Below the pieces are notes generated by a model, which was not told the origin of the DNA, did no database searches, and worked only from the letters and a program-made list of their open reading frames with translations. A stretch of DNA of 64,000 bases. It comes from Pseudoalteromonas aurantia 208 (lineage in GTDB: Bacteria > Pseudomonadota > Gammaproteobacteria > Enterobacterales > Alteromonadaceae). Within the stretch, counting starts at the first letter, position 1; each line of letters opens with the position of its first letter. Made by a program: the position numbers and the translations under genes. The stretch lies in the NCBI RefSeq assembly GCF_014858725.1, contig NZ_AQGV01000014.1, positions 62,001 to 126,000 on the forward strand. The letters are read 5' to 3'. Below are positions 35,803 to 45,354 of this stretch, one piece after another.

Positions 35803-35923
35803 GATAATACCTCATTAGGTGGGTCTTAGCCTTGTGCGCGCGAGGACGCGTACTCAAACGGCTTCCCAAATTAATAAAAAGCTTTTTGCCACTTATTTTA
35901 CAAAATAGTAAAGGAGCGAATAC

Positions 35924-35962
35924 AAAAAGGCCGCTGATTATAAGTTAACCAACGGCCTTTTT
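35924..35962. terminator. Terminator between nusG and rplK
   Basis: A perfect 10-bp stem (AAAAAGGCCG with CGGCCTTTTT) encloses a 19-nt loop. It ends the secE-nusG transcript on the minus strand. Confidence 0.75.
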
Positions 35963-35981
35963 CAAGTCAGTAAAAGAAAAA

Positions 35982-36539
35982 TTACTTATCTTTCTCTACT
36001 TGACCAAAATCTAGATCCACCGGCGTTGAACGGCCAAAGATCAGAACCGATACTTTTACACGGCTCTTTTCATAATCTACTTCTTCAACAACACCGCTGA
36101 AATCAGCAAATGGACCATCTGTAACACGAACCACTTCACCCACTTCAAACAATGTAGCCGGCTTAGGCGCTTCTGCATTTTCTTGTAAACGATTAAGAAT
36201 ACGATCAGCTTCTTTTTTGCTAATAGGTGCAGGGCGATCAGATGTACCACCAATAAAGCCCATTACACGAGGCGTACTATTCACCAAGTGCCAGCTAGCA
36301 TCATTCATGTCCATTTCAACTAGCACATAACCTGGGAAGAATTTGCGCTCAGATTTGCGCTTTTGACCTGCACGCATTTCTACAACTTCTTCCGTTGGTA
36401 CTAACACTTCACCGAAACTATCTTCCAAGCCTTCGATTTTAATATGCTCATTAATGGTTTGAGCTACACGTTTTTCATATCCTGAAAACGCTTGAATTAC
36501 GTACCAACGTAATTTCTTTTCTTTGTTCTCATCCGACAT
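35982..36539 (-). CDS. nusG: Transcription elongation/antitermination factor NusG
   Basis: 185 residues with the NGN domain (LRWYVIQAFSGYEKRVAQTI, KFFPGYVLVEM) and the C-terminal KOW domain (GEVVRVTDGPFADFSGVVEEVD). It binds RNA polymerase and couples it to Rho or to ribosomal S10. It starts 4 bp after secE. Confidence 0.98.
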   Translation of the reverse strand: MSDENKEKKLRWYVIQAFSGYEKRVAQTINEHIKIEGLEDSFGEVLVPTEEVVEMRAGQKRKSERKFFPGYVLVEMDMNDASWHLVNSTPRVMGFIGGTSDRPAPISKKEADRILNRLQENAEAPKPATLFEVGEVVRVTDGPFADFSGVVEEVDYEKSRVKVSVLIFGRSTPVDLDFGQVEKDK

Positions 36540-36543
36540 GGGA

Positions 36544-36921
36544 TCAGATCTCCAATCCAGTTAAAAAGCCAACAACTCGGAATAACAGGCCGTCTAAACC
36601 CCAAAGGATTAACGCCATTATTACAGTCGCAATCATAACAATAAATGTTGTGTGAGTCGTTTCTTGACGCGTTGGCCAAACAACCTTACGAACTTCAATG
36701 CGAGCTTCTTTTGCAAACGCAATGAAGATGCTCCCTTTTCCCGTTGTAGCAGCGATACCTAATGCCACTGCAACTGCGACCACAACGCCAACTGCACGTA
36801 TCAATACTGACATATCAGCGTAGAGGTAATTAAATACCACTGCGCCAGTCAACAACGAAATTGCAACTAGCCATTTAACCATGTCCATCGAGCTTGACGG
36901 CGTTTCAACATTAGTGCTCAT
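36544..36921 (-). CDS. secE: Preprotein translocase subunit SecE
   Basis: 125 residues with three predicted membrane helices, as in the enterobacterial type. The conserved cytoplasmic segment FAKEARIEVRKVVWPTRQETTHTT precedes the last helix. It clamps SecY in the inner-membrane translocon. It lies just downstream of tRNA-Trp, from which it is probably cotranscribed. Confidence 0.97.
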   Translation of the reverse strand: MSTNVETPSSSMDMVKWLVAISLLTGAVVFNYLYADMSVLIRAVGVVVAVAVALGIAATTGKGSIFIAFAKEARIEVRKVVWPTRQETTHTTFIVMIATVIMALILWGLDGLLFRVVGFLTGLEI

Positions 36922-37055
36922 AATAATTTACCTTAAATACAGACACAACAACCCTGCACCAAGACAGGGTTAATCCATTAAATCCAAATGTATAAATAAG
37001 CGCTAATGTGTAAGAAACCAACACCTTATTTTAGATTTGGACTCATCAATATGAA

Positions 37056-37132
37056 TGGCAGGGGCGGCAGGACTCGAACCCGCAACCATCGGTTTTGGAG
37101 ACCGCTGTTCTACCAATTGGAACTACGCCCCT
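37056..37132 (-). tRNA. tRNA-Trp (CCA anticodon)
   Basis: On the minus strand the acceptor stem AGGGGCG/CGCCCCT, the anticodon loop CTCCAAA, the T-loop GGTTCGAGTCC and an encoded CCA end are all present. It precedes secE. Confidence 0.97.
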
Positions 37133-37147
37133 GCAAAGTGGACGCCC

Positions 37148-37175
37148 ATTATACTGACGAACAAATTGAAAACAA
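37148..37175 (-). promoter_or_regulatory. Promoter of tRNA-Trp and secE-nusG
   Basis: TTGTTT (37170-37175), a 16-bp spacer and a perfect TATAAT (37148-37153) on the minus strand, followed by the GC-rich discriminator GGGCG typical of stable-RNA genes. Confidence 0.75.
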
Positions 37176-37263
37176 GAGTAAAAGATATGCAAAAGCAAAA
37201 ATCATTGTGTAAAAATACACTATCCGAGCATTTTTCCCACAAACAAACCTCAATACGAGACCG

Positions 37264-38007
37264 TCACTCCATTTTCAACACATGATAAACATCTTTCAGT
37301 AAACTGGATGCGCCAAAACGAAAATGCTCACTACAAATCCATTCCGTACCCATAATTTTTTCTGCGAGGCATAAGTATGCTTGTGCATCTTGTACGGATT
37401 TTACGCCACCGGCGGCTTTAAAGCCCACATCACGACCCATTTTTTTTATTGTGTTTAATATAACTTCAGCAGCTTCAAGTGTTGCGTTTACTGGTACTTT
37501 TCCAGTGCTGGTTTTAACAAAATCAGCTCCAGCTAAAATAGCAATTTCACTCGCTTGAGCAATAAGCTCAGCATCAGCCAACTGACCGCTTTCAATAATC
37601 ACTTTTAAGGTTGCTTTACCCACACACAACTGCTTACTTGAATGCACATATTCCCATGGTGTATCAGGGTCCCCAGCGATAAGCTGTTTATACGGTAGCA
37701 CTAAATCAATTTCAGAAGCGCCATCTTGCAACGCCTGTTCAGTAGCGTGTAAAACAGACTCTAATGAATTTTCCCCACTTGGAAAGTTGGTAACTGTTGC
37801 TATCTTAATTTGCTGCAAGTTTTGCAACTCTAAAGTCGCACGGGCATGTTTAATAAATTCTGGATAAATACAAATGGCAGCAGGTAACGTATATTGCACA
37901 TCAATACTACTTATAAAGTCTGAGATACTACTTTCTGAGTCACTCTCATTTAACGACGTTAGATCCATTAAACTAAGCGCCAGCAAAGCAGACGAGTGTC
38001 GTGTCAT
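37264..38007 (-). CDS. deoC: Deoxyribose-phosphate aldolase
   Basis: 247 residues, class I aldolase of the DeoC family. The Schiff-base lysine lies in ADFVKTSTGK, and the second essential lysine in VGFKAAGGVK. It splits 2-deoxyribose 5-phosphate to glyceraldehyde 3-phosphate and acetaldehyde in deoxynucleoside catabolism. It stands alone here, without deoA, deoB or deoD, and close to the tRNA-Trp promoter. Confidence 0.95.
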   Translation of the reverse strand: MTRHSSALLALSLMDLTSLNESDSESSISDFISSIDVQYTLPAAICIYPEFIKHARATLELQNLQQIKIATVTNFPSGENSLESVLHATEQALQDGASEIDLVLPYKQLIAGDPDTPWEYVHSSKQLCVGKATLKVIIESGQLADAELIAQASEIAILAGADFVKTSTGKVPVNATLEAAEVILNTIKKMGRDVGFKAAGGVKSVQDAQAYLCLAEKIMGTEWICSEHFRFGASSLLKDVYHVLKME

Positions 38008-38357
38008 ACGTAATATCCATTCATCAATTGTGTCTCTGCTCAGTTAAATGCATCTTGCTTTATTGCTACAGGACATTTGTCCTTAATGTGACAAACTTTA
38101 AGACGCAATCACAAACGTACCCTCAGCATAACTCATAACCAAACACTCTAAGCCTTAAATGAGAAACCATAAATTCGGGTAATCCCTTGTAACTTAAGCC
38201 TTAGGTCAAAATTACACCCCCTATATAACTTTTAGTTATAACAATTTAGTTTAAATTCTTTTTTCTTATGCTAGCCCCGCTATATTCTGCTCATCTGCTC
38301 GCAACCAACAACCGTCATGTTGGCTTAAGCATTCGTATTAAGAAAGAGGTTACTAAC
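38008..38357. other. Divergent spacer deoC-cysG with a palindrome
   Basis: About 350 bp without a gene. The one clear signal is the dyad TATAAC-TTTTA-GTTATA at 38224-38240, 118 bp before the cysG start. It resembles a LysR-type operator, and CysB would be the expected regulator of the following operon. That assignment is inference. Confidence 0.4.
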
Positions 38358-39779
38358 GTGCAATACTTACCTATATTTACCAAGCTTGATAATAAACCGG
38401 TGCTCGTCGTCGGTGGTGGTGACGTTGCACTAAGAAAATGCCGAGCTTTTTTAAAAGCCCGAGCAAAGGTGACACTTGTAGCGCCTGAGTTTTGCGATGA
38501 ATTATTAGAGCACGCTAGCAAAAATGAAGTCTGCTTAATCGCGGCTTACTTTGAAGAGTCTCATTTAGATGGAAAAATGCTCGTCATTGCTGCAACTGAT
38601 AACGAATCTGTGAATAACACCGTCTTCGAATTAGCTAATAGACGCAATATTTTTGTCAATGTCGTTGATGATCAACCAAAATGTACCTTTATTTTCCCGT
38701 CAATTGTCGATAGAGACCCAATCACCATAGCTATTTCTAGTGCGGGAACCGCCCCCGTCTTAGCAAGACGTCTGCGTGAAAAGCTAGAAACGCTTATTCC
38801 ACAGCATATAGGTCCGTTAGCGACGTTAGTGGGTAGCTTTAGAGACAATGTAAAAGCCCGCTTTAAACACTTTGCCGATAGACGACAATTCTGGGAAGGT
38901 GTGTTCGACTCAAGTGTTGTTAGCAAAGTGCAAGTAGGCGATACGCAAGGCGCGACCGCACAATTGCACGATATGCTCGATGCTAAAGCAGAGCCTGAAG
39001 GTGAGGTATATGTTGTCGGGGCTGGTCCTGGTGACCCTGAGTTGCTTACTTTAAAAGCCTTGCAGCTTATGCAACAAGCAGACGTCGTCGTCTATGACTA
39101 TTTAGTTTCTGACGAGATTATGGATCTCGTGCGCCGTGATGCAGATTTAATTTGTGTTGGAAAGCGACTCGGCAATCACAGTGTGAAACAAGAAGACACC
39201 AATCAAATATTGGTCAATTTGGCACAACAAGGTAAGAAAGTCTGTAGAATAAAGGGGGGAGACCCTTTTATATATGGACGAGGTGGCGAAGAAGTTCAAG
39301 TACTTGCACAACATAATGTAAGGTACCAAATTGTACCAGGAATAACCGCGGCCGCTGGATGCAGCGCCTATGCAGGTATACCTCTGACGCATAGAGATCA
39401 TGCTCAAGCAATTCAATTTGTTACTGGTCACTGTAAGAAGGATGGTCAAGAACTAGATTGGCCATCTCTGGCTAAACCAAATCAAACCCTGGCAATCTAT
39501 ATGGGCGTACTAAAATCGCCACATATACAAGCACAATTAATAAAATACGGCCGCGGTGGAGATACACCTGTCGCGATTGTTGAAAATGGTACACGAAAAG
39601 AGCAACGTGTGGTACGGACTCAATTAAGTCAATTAGCTGAGCAAATTGAGCATCATAAAATTGTATCACCTGCACTACTCATTATAGGGGAAGTTGCAGC
39701 ATTACATGAACAACTAGCTTGGTTTGGTAGCACAGCTCAAACGAGTAGTTATGCACAGCCATTAACAGAAGTAGCATAA
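38358..39779 (+). CDS. cysG: Siroheme synthase, bifunctional
   Basis: 473 residues from the GTG at 38358, which has an AGAGGT site 7 bp upstream and gives the usual family start (QYLPIFTKL). The N-terminal half is the NAD-dependent precorrin-2 dehydrogenase/ferrochelatase (VLVVGGGDVALRK). The C-terminal half is uroporphyrinogen III methyltransferase (VYVVGAGPGDPELLTLKAL, KGGDPFIYGRGGEE). It supplies siroheme for sulfite reductase and heads the sulfate assimilation operon. Confidence 0.97.
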   Translation: MQYLPIFTKLDNKPVLVVGGGDVALRKCRAFLKARAKVTLVAPEFCDELLEHASKNEVCLIAAYFEESHLDGKMLVIAATDNESVNNTVFELANRRNIFVNVVDDQPKCTFIFPSIVDRDPITIAISSAGTAPVLARRLREKLETLIPQHIGPLATLVGSFRDNVKARFKHFADRRQFWEGVFDSSVVSKVQVGDTQGATAQLHDMLDAKAEPEGEVYVVGAGPGDPELLTLKALQLMQQADVVVYDYLVSDEIMDLVRRDADLICVGKRLGNHSVKQEDTNQILVNLAQQGKKVCRIKGGDPFIYGRGGEEVQVLAQHNVRYQIVPGITAAAGCSAYAGIPLTHRDHAQAIQFVTGHCKKDGQELDWPSLAKPNQTLAIYMGVLKSPHIQAQLIKYGRGGDTPVAIVENGTRKEQRVVRTQLSQLAEQIEHHKIVSPALLIIGEVAALHEQLAWFGSTAQTSSYAQPLTEVA

Positions 39780-39824
39780 ATTACTTTTTATAACGATTTT
39801 TTATTTTTAAGTAGGACGACGACA

Positions 39825-40724
39825 ATGGCTTTAACACATCTTCAGCAACTTGAAGCTGAGAGTATAAAGATTATTCGCGAAGTCGCCGCTGAGTTTGAGA
39901 ACCCAGTGATGCTTTACTCTATCGGTAAAGACTCTTCGGTGCTTTTGCATTTAGCGCGTAAAGCGTTTTACCCAGCTAAAATTCCGTTCCCTTTATTACA
40001 CGTGGATACGAATTGGAAATTCCGAGAGATGATTGAATTTCGCGATCGTTTGGCTAAAGAGTATGGCTTTGATTTATTAATCCATAAAAACCCAGAAGGG
40101 ATTGAAATGGGCATGGGCCCATTTACTCATGGCTCAGCGAAGCACACCGACGTCATGAAAACCCAAGGTTTAAAACAAGCGTTAGATAAATATGGATTTG
40201 ACGCCGCTTTTGGTGGTGCTCGTCGTGACGAAGAAAAATCGCGTGCTAAAGAGCGTGTTTATTCATTCCGTGACAAACACCATCGCTGGGACCCAAAAAA
40301 TCAACGTCCTGAACTTTGGAATACATACAACAGCCAAGTAAACCCTGGTGAAAGTATCCGTGTTTTTCCATTGTCTAACTGGACTGAACTAGATATTTGG
40401 CAATATATCTATCAAGAAAACATTGATATGGTGCCATTATATCTTGCGAAAAAACGTCCTGTCGTAGAGCGTGACGGTACATTAATCATGGTAGATGATG
40501 AACGTATGCCGCTCGAAGAAGGCGAAGTGCCTGAAATGAAATCGGTTCGATTTCGGACTCTAGGCTGCTACCCACTCACAGGTGCGGTCGAATCAACGGC
40601 AAGCACTTTAACTGAAATTATCGAAGAAATGCTGCTATCTACATCATCTGAGCGAGAAGGCCGCGTGATTGATCATGACTCGTCAGGGTCAATGGAGAAG
40701 AAAAAACGTGAGGGGTATTTCTAA
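39825..40724 (+). CDS. cysD: Sulfate adenylyltransferase subunit 2
   Basis: 299 residues, usual length. The PP-loop SIGKDSSVLLHLARKAF and the conserved AFGGARRDEEKSRAKER segment are intact. It forms adenosine 5'-phosphosulfate from ATP and sulfate, driven by the GTPase subunit CysN encoded immediately next. Confidence 0.98.
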   Translation: MALTHLQQLEAESIKIIREVAAEFENPVMLYSIGKDSSVLLHLARKAFYPAKIPFPLLHVDTNWKFREMIEFRDRLAKEYGFDLLIHKNPEGIEMGMGPFTHGSAKHTDVMKTQGLKQALDKYGFDAAFGGARRDEEKSRAKERVYSFRDKHHRWDPKNQRPELWNTYNSQVNPGESIRVFPLSNWTELDIWQYIYQENIDMVPLYLAKKRPVVERDGTLIMVDDERMPLEEGEVPEMKSVRFRTLGCYPLTGAVESTASTLTEIIEEMLLSTSSEREGRVIDHDSSGSMEKKKREGYF

Positions 40725-42140
40725 ATGACAACTGCAAATGAAGTAAAAGAGCTAGGCATTGACGCTTATCTAGCACGCCAGCAAGACAAAAGTTTATTAC
40801 GTATGATGACTTGTGGCAGCGTCGATGATGGTAAGTCGACCCTGATTGGCCGGCTACTGCATGATAGCCACCAAATTTATGAAGATCAGTTAGCTGCTCT
40901 GCATAAAGATAACGAAAAAGTCGGTAATGCTGGTGAAGATCTTGATTTAGCTTTGCTAGTTGATGGCCTCCAAGCTGAACGAGAGCAAGGGATCACAATC
41001 GACGTTGCATATCGTTACTTTTCAACAACCAAACGTAAATTTATCATTGCTGACACGCCAGGGCATGAACAATATACCCGAAATATGGTAACAGGAGCGT
41101 CAACCAGCGACTTGGCTATTATCTTGGTAGATGCCCGCTATGGAGTGCAAATACAAACTAAACGTCATAGCTTCATCTGTGACTCTTTAGGTATAAAGCA
41201 ATTTGTTGTCGCTATTAATAAGATGGATATTTGTGACTTTGATGAAGCCGTCTTCGAACGCATTAAAGCGCAATATTTAAAATTTGCGGAACAACTAAAT
41301 GTCACAGATATCAAATTTGTACCAATGTCAGCACTTAAGGGTGATAACGTTGTAACACGCTCTGAGCATACGCCATATTATACTGATAAACCATTGCTAG
41401 AGTTATTAGAAGACTCACCAGCTGCAGCGGCTAACAATGAATTTGAAGCTCGCTTCCCAGTACAATACGTGGTACGCCCAAATTTAGATTTCCGTGGCTT
41501 TCAAGGTACTCTTACTTCAGGTACATTAAAAGCTGGACAAGCGATAAAGGTATTACCGTCAGGTAAAAAATCTACAATTAAAGAACTTGTTACATTCGAT
41601 GGCAATCTAGATAAAGCAGAAGCTGGTCAAGCATTTACCATCACACTTAACGACGAAGTCGATGTGAGCCGTGGCGATGTGATCGTTGCTGCTGACGCGA
41701 CCGCGATAGCAACTAACCAAGTTCAAGCAAAACTTGTGTGGATGCATGAAGCGCCATTGGTGTTAGGCAAAAGCTATAACTTTAAGCTGGGTAGTAAAAA
41801 TACTGCTGCTATTGTTAAGAAGATTGATTACACCATCGATGTAAATACATTAGAGCATGGCGCAGCCGATAACCTACAACTCAATGAAATTGCGGTTGTT
41901 ACACTTGAGTTAACCGAGAGTATTGTCGCTGATAGCTATCGTAACAATCGTGAAACAGGCGCATTTATCCTTATCGACCGATTGTCTAACTTAACAGTGG
42001 GTGCTGGTATGATAGAAACGCTACTGAGTGAACAAGCCGCAAATCAATCACAATTCAGTGAATTTGAGATCGAGTTTAATGGGCTGGTACGTAAACACTT
42101 CCCACATTGGCAAGCCCTAGACATTTCAAAGTTAAAGTAA
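40725..42140 (+). CDS. cysN: Sulfate adenylyltransferase subunit 1 (GTPase)
   Basis: 471 residues, an EF-Tu-like GTPase with CGSVDDGKSTLIGR, DTPGHEQYTRNM and NKMD motifs. It is the stand-alone CysN form without a fused CysC kinase domain, in keeping with a separate cysC two genes later. Its ATG directly follows the cysD stop. Confidence 0.98.
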   Translation: MTTANEVKELGIDAYLARQQDKSLLRMMTCGSVDDGKSTLIGRLLHDSHQIYEDQLAALHKDNEKVGNAGEDLDLALLVDGLQAEREQGITIDVAYRYFSTTKRKFIIADTPGHEQYTRNMVTGASTSDLAIILVDARYGVQIQTKRHSFICDSLGIKQFVVAINKMDICDFDEAVFERIKAQYLKFAEQLNVTDIKFVPMSALKGDNVVTRSEHTPYYTDKPLLELLEDSPAAAANNEFEARFPVQYVVRPNLDFRGFQGTLTSGTLKAGQAIKVLPSGKKSTIKELVTFDGNLDKAEAGQAFTITLNDEVDVSRGDVIVAADATAIATNQVQAKLVWMHEAPLVLGKSYNFKLGSKNTAAIVKKIDYTIDVNTLEHGAADNLQLNEIAVVTLELTESIVADSYRNNRETGAFILIDRLSNLTVGAGMIETLLSEQAANQSQFSEFEIEFNGLVRKHFPHWQALDISKLK

Positions 42141-42173
42141 TGTCGATATACCTGTTATTAGGAGCATTCTAGG

Positions 42174-43898
42174 ATGTACGAGCAAATCATTTTAACAGGT
42201 ATAATGCTGACTTTAGTAGGGTGCCTATTTGGCACTCGCCTAAAGCCTGCGTGGTTATTTGTTGGTGCCATCGGCACCAGCTACTTAACGGGATTAATCG
42301 ACCTTGAGAGCATGCTCGTTAATTATGCTAATCCATCTTTAATCACGCTTATTTTGTTAATTCTGGTATCCGTTGCGATTGAAAAAACCACCTTAGTACA
42401 AAAGCTCGCACAATCATTGGCGAAAGGCAGTTTATCAAAATCTGTGATGAAACTCGGCTTATCTACCGCCTTTTTATCATCATTTACGAACAATACCGCC
42501 GTAGTTGCCTCGTTGATTTCTGCAATCAAAGACAGCCCAACTCACTCCCCTTCAAAGCTATTATTGCCGCTGTCATATACCGCAATTCTAGGGGGAACGT
42601 TAACACTCATAGGTACTTCAACCAACCTCATTGTGAATGGTTTTGCCGTTGATGCAGGTATGCAACCCCTTGGTTTTTTTGATTTTACGCTGGTTGGCTT
42701 GGGTGCGTTGTTTGTTGGTTTGTTAACAATTATGGTCATGCTCAAATATTTACCTGACAACGGAAAAGCCGACCAAGAAGTTGTACCTTTTTATCTGGAA
42801 GGCAAAGTGCAGGCTCATTCGAAACTTGTAGGCCGCACAGTAGAAGAGAACGGATTACGTGATTTGAAAGATCTCTTCTTAGCCGAAATAATCCGTGGTG
42901 AGCGCCGCATTTGTGCTGTTACTCCTCAGCAAGAAATTCTTAGTGGTGACGTCTTGTTGTTTGTAGGCGATATTAAGTCAGTACCATTGCTAACTCGATT
43001 TGATGGTTTAAAAATCGTCCATGACAAACATGAAAAAGACGTTGAGCACCTCGTAGAAGTGGTGGTAAGTCAATCATCAAAGTACATTGGCAAAACAGTT
43101 AAAGAAGTCCGCTTTCGTGAGCAGTTTCACGCTGCCGTTATAGCTATACGTCGCGGACATGACCGTTTACAGGGCGGCTTAGGGCAAGTACAACTGCAAG
43201 CTGGTGACTCTCTTATATTGGCCCCTGGTAACCAATTTTATGCACTGCCAAATTTAAAACGCGAGTTTGTTTATATCTCGGGATTGGACTTACAAACCCA
43301 CCTAAAACCAAAACAATCTAATCTTGTACTCATAAGCTTCGTGACGGTTTTAGGACTCAGTATTTTAGACATTGTGCCGTTAGTGAAGGGTCTATTGGTA
43401 TTGCTCGTCGCGCTGGTATTTATGGGTACTATCAAAGTTAATGAGCTCAAGCGTCGTTTCCCTATCGAGCTCATTGCCATTGTTGGCAGTGCCATCGGCT
43501 TAGCAAAACTAATGATTGGCACTGGCCTCGCTGCACAAATCTCCGATGCCCTCTTTTTTCTATTGGGAGACTTTGGGCCATATGGGGCGTTTATCGCCAT
43601 ATTTGTGATGACCGTTGTGTTCACTGAACTGATCACCAATAATGCCGCCGCCGCTTTATCCTTCCCTGTCGCCTATGCGCTTGCTGCCGGGTTTGGAGTA
43701 AACCCTTTACCTTTTGTCATGGCCGTTGCATTTGGTGCGTCAGCCAGTTTTATTTCTCCATTTGGTTATCAAACAAACCTAATGGTTTATAGTGCGGGCA
43801 ATTACCGCATCAAAGATTATGTCGCGATGGGCCTCCCCCTATCGATAATTTATTCAATCACGGTTCTGACTCTCATCCCCATGGTCTTTCCGTTTTAG
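42174..43898 (+). CDS. SLC13-family transporter with two RCK_C domains, probable sulfate importer
   Basis: 574 residues, an inner membrane protein of the divalent anion:sodium symporter superfamily. The SLC13-type motif SFTNNTAVVASL lies in the N-terminal half and ELITNNAAAALSFPVAYALAA in the C-terminal half. Between them lie two TrkA_C/RCK_C domains (about residues 205-365; LVGRTVEENGLRDL and YIGKTVKEVRFREQF). Position between cysN and cysC strongly suggests sulfate as substrate, replacing the CysTWA ABC importer. The usual annotation would be just SLC13 family permease. Confidence 0.9.
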   Translation: MYEQIILTGIMLTLVGCLFGTRLKPAWLFVGAIGTSYLTGLIDLESMLVNYANPSLITLILLILVSVAIEKTTLVQKLAQSLAKGSLSKSVMKLGLSTAFLSSFTNNTAVVASLISAIKDSPTHSPSKLLLPLSYTAILGGTLTLIGTSTNLIVNGFAVDAGMQPLGFFDFTLVGLGALFVGLLTIMVMLKYLPDNGKADQEVVPFYLEGKVQAHSKLVGRTVEENGLRDLKDLFLAEIIRGERRICAVTPQQEILSGDVLLFVGDIKSVPLLTRFDGLKIVHDKHEKDVEHLVEVVVSQSSKYIGKTVKEVRFREQFHAAVIAIRRGHDRLQGGLGQVQLQAGDSLILAPGNQFYALPNLKREFVYISGLDLQTHLKPKQSNLVLISFVTVLGLSILDIVPLVKGLLVLLVALVFMGTIKVNELKRRFPIELIAIVGSAIGLAKLMIGTGLAAQISDALFFLLGDFGPYGAFIAIFVMTVVFTELITNNAAAALSFPVAYALAAGFGVNPLPFVMAVAFGASASFISPFGYQTNLMVYSAGNYRIKDYVAMGLPLSIIYSITVLTLIPMVFPF

Positions 43899-43910
43899 TA
43901 GGCGTATATA

Positions 43911-44507
43911 ATGGACGAAAATGTAGTTTGGCATAACTATGCTGTTGATAAAGCACAGCGTAACGAGCACAAAGGTCATAAACCTTGTGTTTTATGGTTT
44001 ACTGGTTTTTCTGGCTCTGGAAAAAGTACTGTAGCGGGCGCACTCGAAAGTGCTTTACATCAACAAGGCATTCATACTTACTTACTCGATGGTGATAATG
44101 TTCGCCATGGGTTATGTAAAGATTTGGGGTTCAATGACGTCGATCGGATTGAAAACATCCGCCGTGTTGGTGAATTAAGCAAACTTATGGCCGATGCTGG
44201 TTTAGTGGTACTCACTGCTTTTATATCCCCTTTTCAAGCGGAACGAGACATGGTGCGTGATTTACTTGATGACGGTGAGTTTATCGAAGTGTTTTTAGAT
44301 ACCCCACTTGATACCTGTGAGCAACGAGATCCAAAAGGGTTATACAAAAAGGCCCGAGCAGGAGAGATCAAGCACTTCACTGGTATTGATTCTGACTATC
44401 AAATTCCACTCAAGCCTGAAGTCATTTTAGATACCAGTAAAAATTCGCTAGACCAATCAGTGCTTCAACTGATAGCGTATCTAAAAGAAAGAAACATCAT
44501 AGGATAA
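43911..44507 (+). CDS. cysC: Adenylylsulfate kinase
   Basis: 198 residues with the P-loop GFSGSGKSTVAGALE and the APS-binding segments LLDGDNVRHGLCKDLGF and IENIRRVGE. It phosphorylates APS to PAPS. It lies 12 bp after the transporter gene and 3 bp before cysQ, in one operon. Confidence 0.98.
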   Translation: MDENVVWHNYAVDKAQRNEHKGHKPCVLWFTGFSGSGKSTVAGALESALHQQGIHTYLLDGDNVRHGLCKDLGFNDVDRIENIRRVGELSKLMADAGLVVLTAFISPFQAERDMVRDLLDDGEFIEVFLDTPLDTCEQRDPKGLYKKARAGEIKHFTGIDSDYQIPLKPEVILDTSKNSLDQSVLQLIAYLKERNIIG

Positions 44508-44510
44508 GTC

Positions 44511-45284
44511 ATGAACCAAACTGACCTGCTCGAAGAAATTTTGCATCTAAGCCGTACGGCAGGTGAAGCGATAATGCCTATCTACGCGAGAGACTTCGCG
44601 ATTGATTATAAAGCAGATGAAAGTCCTGTTACAGAAGCTGACATCGCCGCACATAAAGTCATTGTTGCAGGGTTACAGAAGTTGACCCCCAGCACCCCGA
44701 TTCTCAGTGAAGAAAGTGCACATATCCCATGGGCAACTCGTCAAACTTGGGATGAATACTGGCTCGTAGATCCGATTGATGGAACTAAAGAGTTTATTAA
44801 GAAAAATGGTGAATTCACCGTTAATATTGCATTAATCAAAGATGGAAAGCCTGTTTTAGGTGTCGTTCATGCCCCAGCACTCAACCTGAGCTATTTAGCT
44901 GCAGATGCGATTGGAGCATTTAAAGAATGTGGTGAGGCCCGTATCGAACTCAAGGTAACTAAAAAAGCAAACATAGGTAGGATCAACGTGGTTGGCTCTC
45001 GCTCGCACCCATCCCCTGACTTAGCAGCTTACCTAGCGCAGTTCGAAGACGTGGAGATGATCCCTAAAGGTAGTTCACTTAAGCTTTGCCTAGTAGCAGA
45101 AGGCAGCGCTGACATTTACCCTCGTTTAGGCCCTACGAGCGAATGGGATACTGGTGCAGGTCATGCTGTTGCAGCCATTGCAGGAGCAACTATTACTCAA
45201 ATTGATGGCTCCCCATTGACCTATAATCAAAAAGACAGTTATTTAAACCCCTACTTTATCGTTTCTCGGTTGGAAAGCCAGTAG
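44511..45284 (+). CDS. cysQ: 3'(2'),5'-bisphosphate nucleotidase CysQ
   Basis: 257 residues of the inositol-monophosphatase-like family. The metal-binding motif VDPIDGTKEFI and the C-terminal EWDTGAGHAVA are present. It hydrolyses 3'-phosphoadenosine 5'-phosphate, the by-product of PAPS use. It is the last gene of the operon, followed by a strong terminator. Confidence 0.96.
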   Translation: MNQTDLLEEILHLSRTAGEAIMPIYARDFAIDYKADESPVTEADIAAHKVIVAGLQKLTPSTPILSEESAHIPWATRQTWDEYWLVDPIDGTKEFIKKNGEFTVNIALIKDGKPVLGVVHAPALNLSYLAADAIGAFKECGEARIELKVTKKANIGRINVVGSRSHPSPDLAAYLAQFEDVEMIPKGSSLKLCLVAEGSADIYPRLGPTSEWDTGAGHAVAAIAGATITQIDGSPLTYNQKDSYLNPYFIVSRLESQ

Positions 45285-45310
45285 TACCAAAATAGCTGCC
45301 TGTATTATCA

Positions 45311-45336
45311 AAAAAGGCACCTGTTGGTGCCTTTTT
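45311..45336. terminator. Bidirectional terminator after cysQ
   Basis: A perfect 11-bp stem (AAAAAGGCACC with GGTGCCTTTTT) and a 4-nt loop lie between the convergent cysQ and lipoprotein genes. Confidence 0.93.
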
Positions 45337-45354
45337 GTCATTCGCACTATATCA

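Noticed and set aside
37055..37285. 76-codon frame across the tRNA-Trp gene
   Set aside because: It reads antisense through a complete tRNA and has no coding signature.
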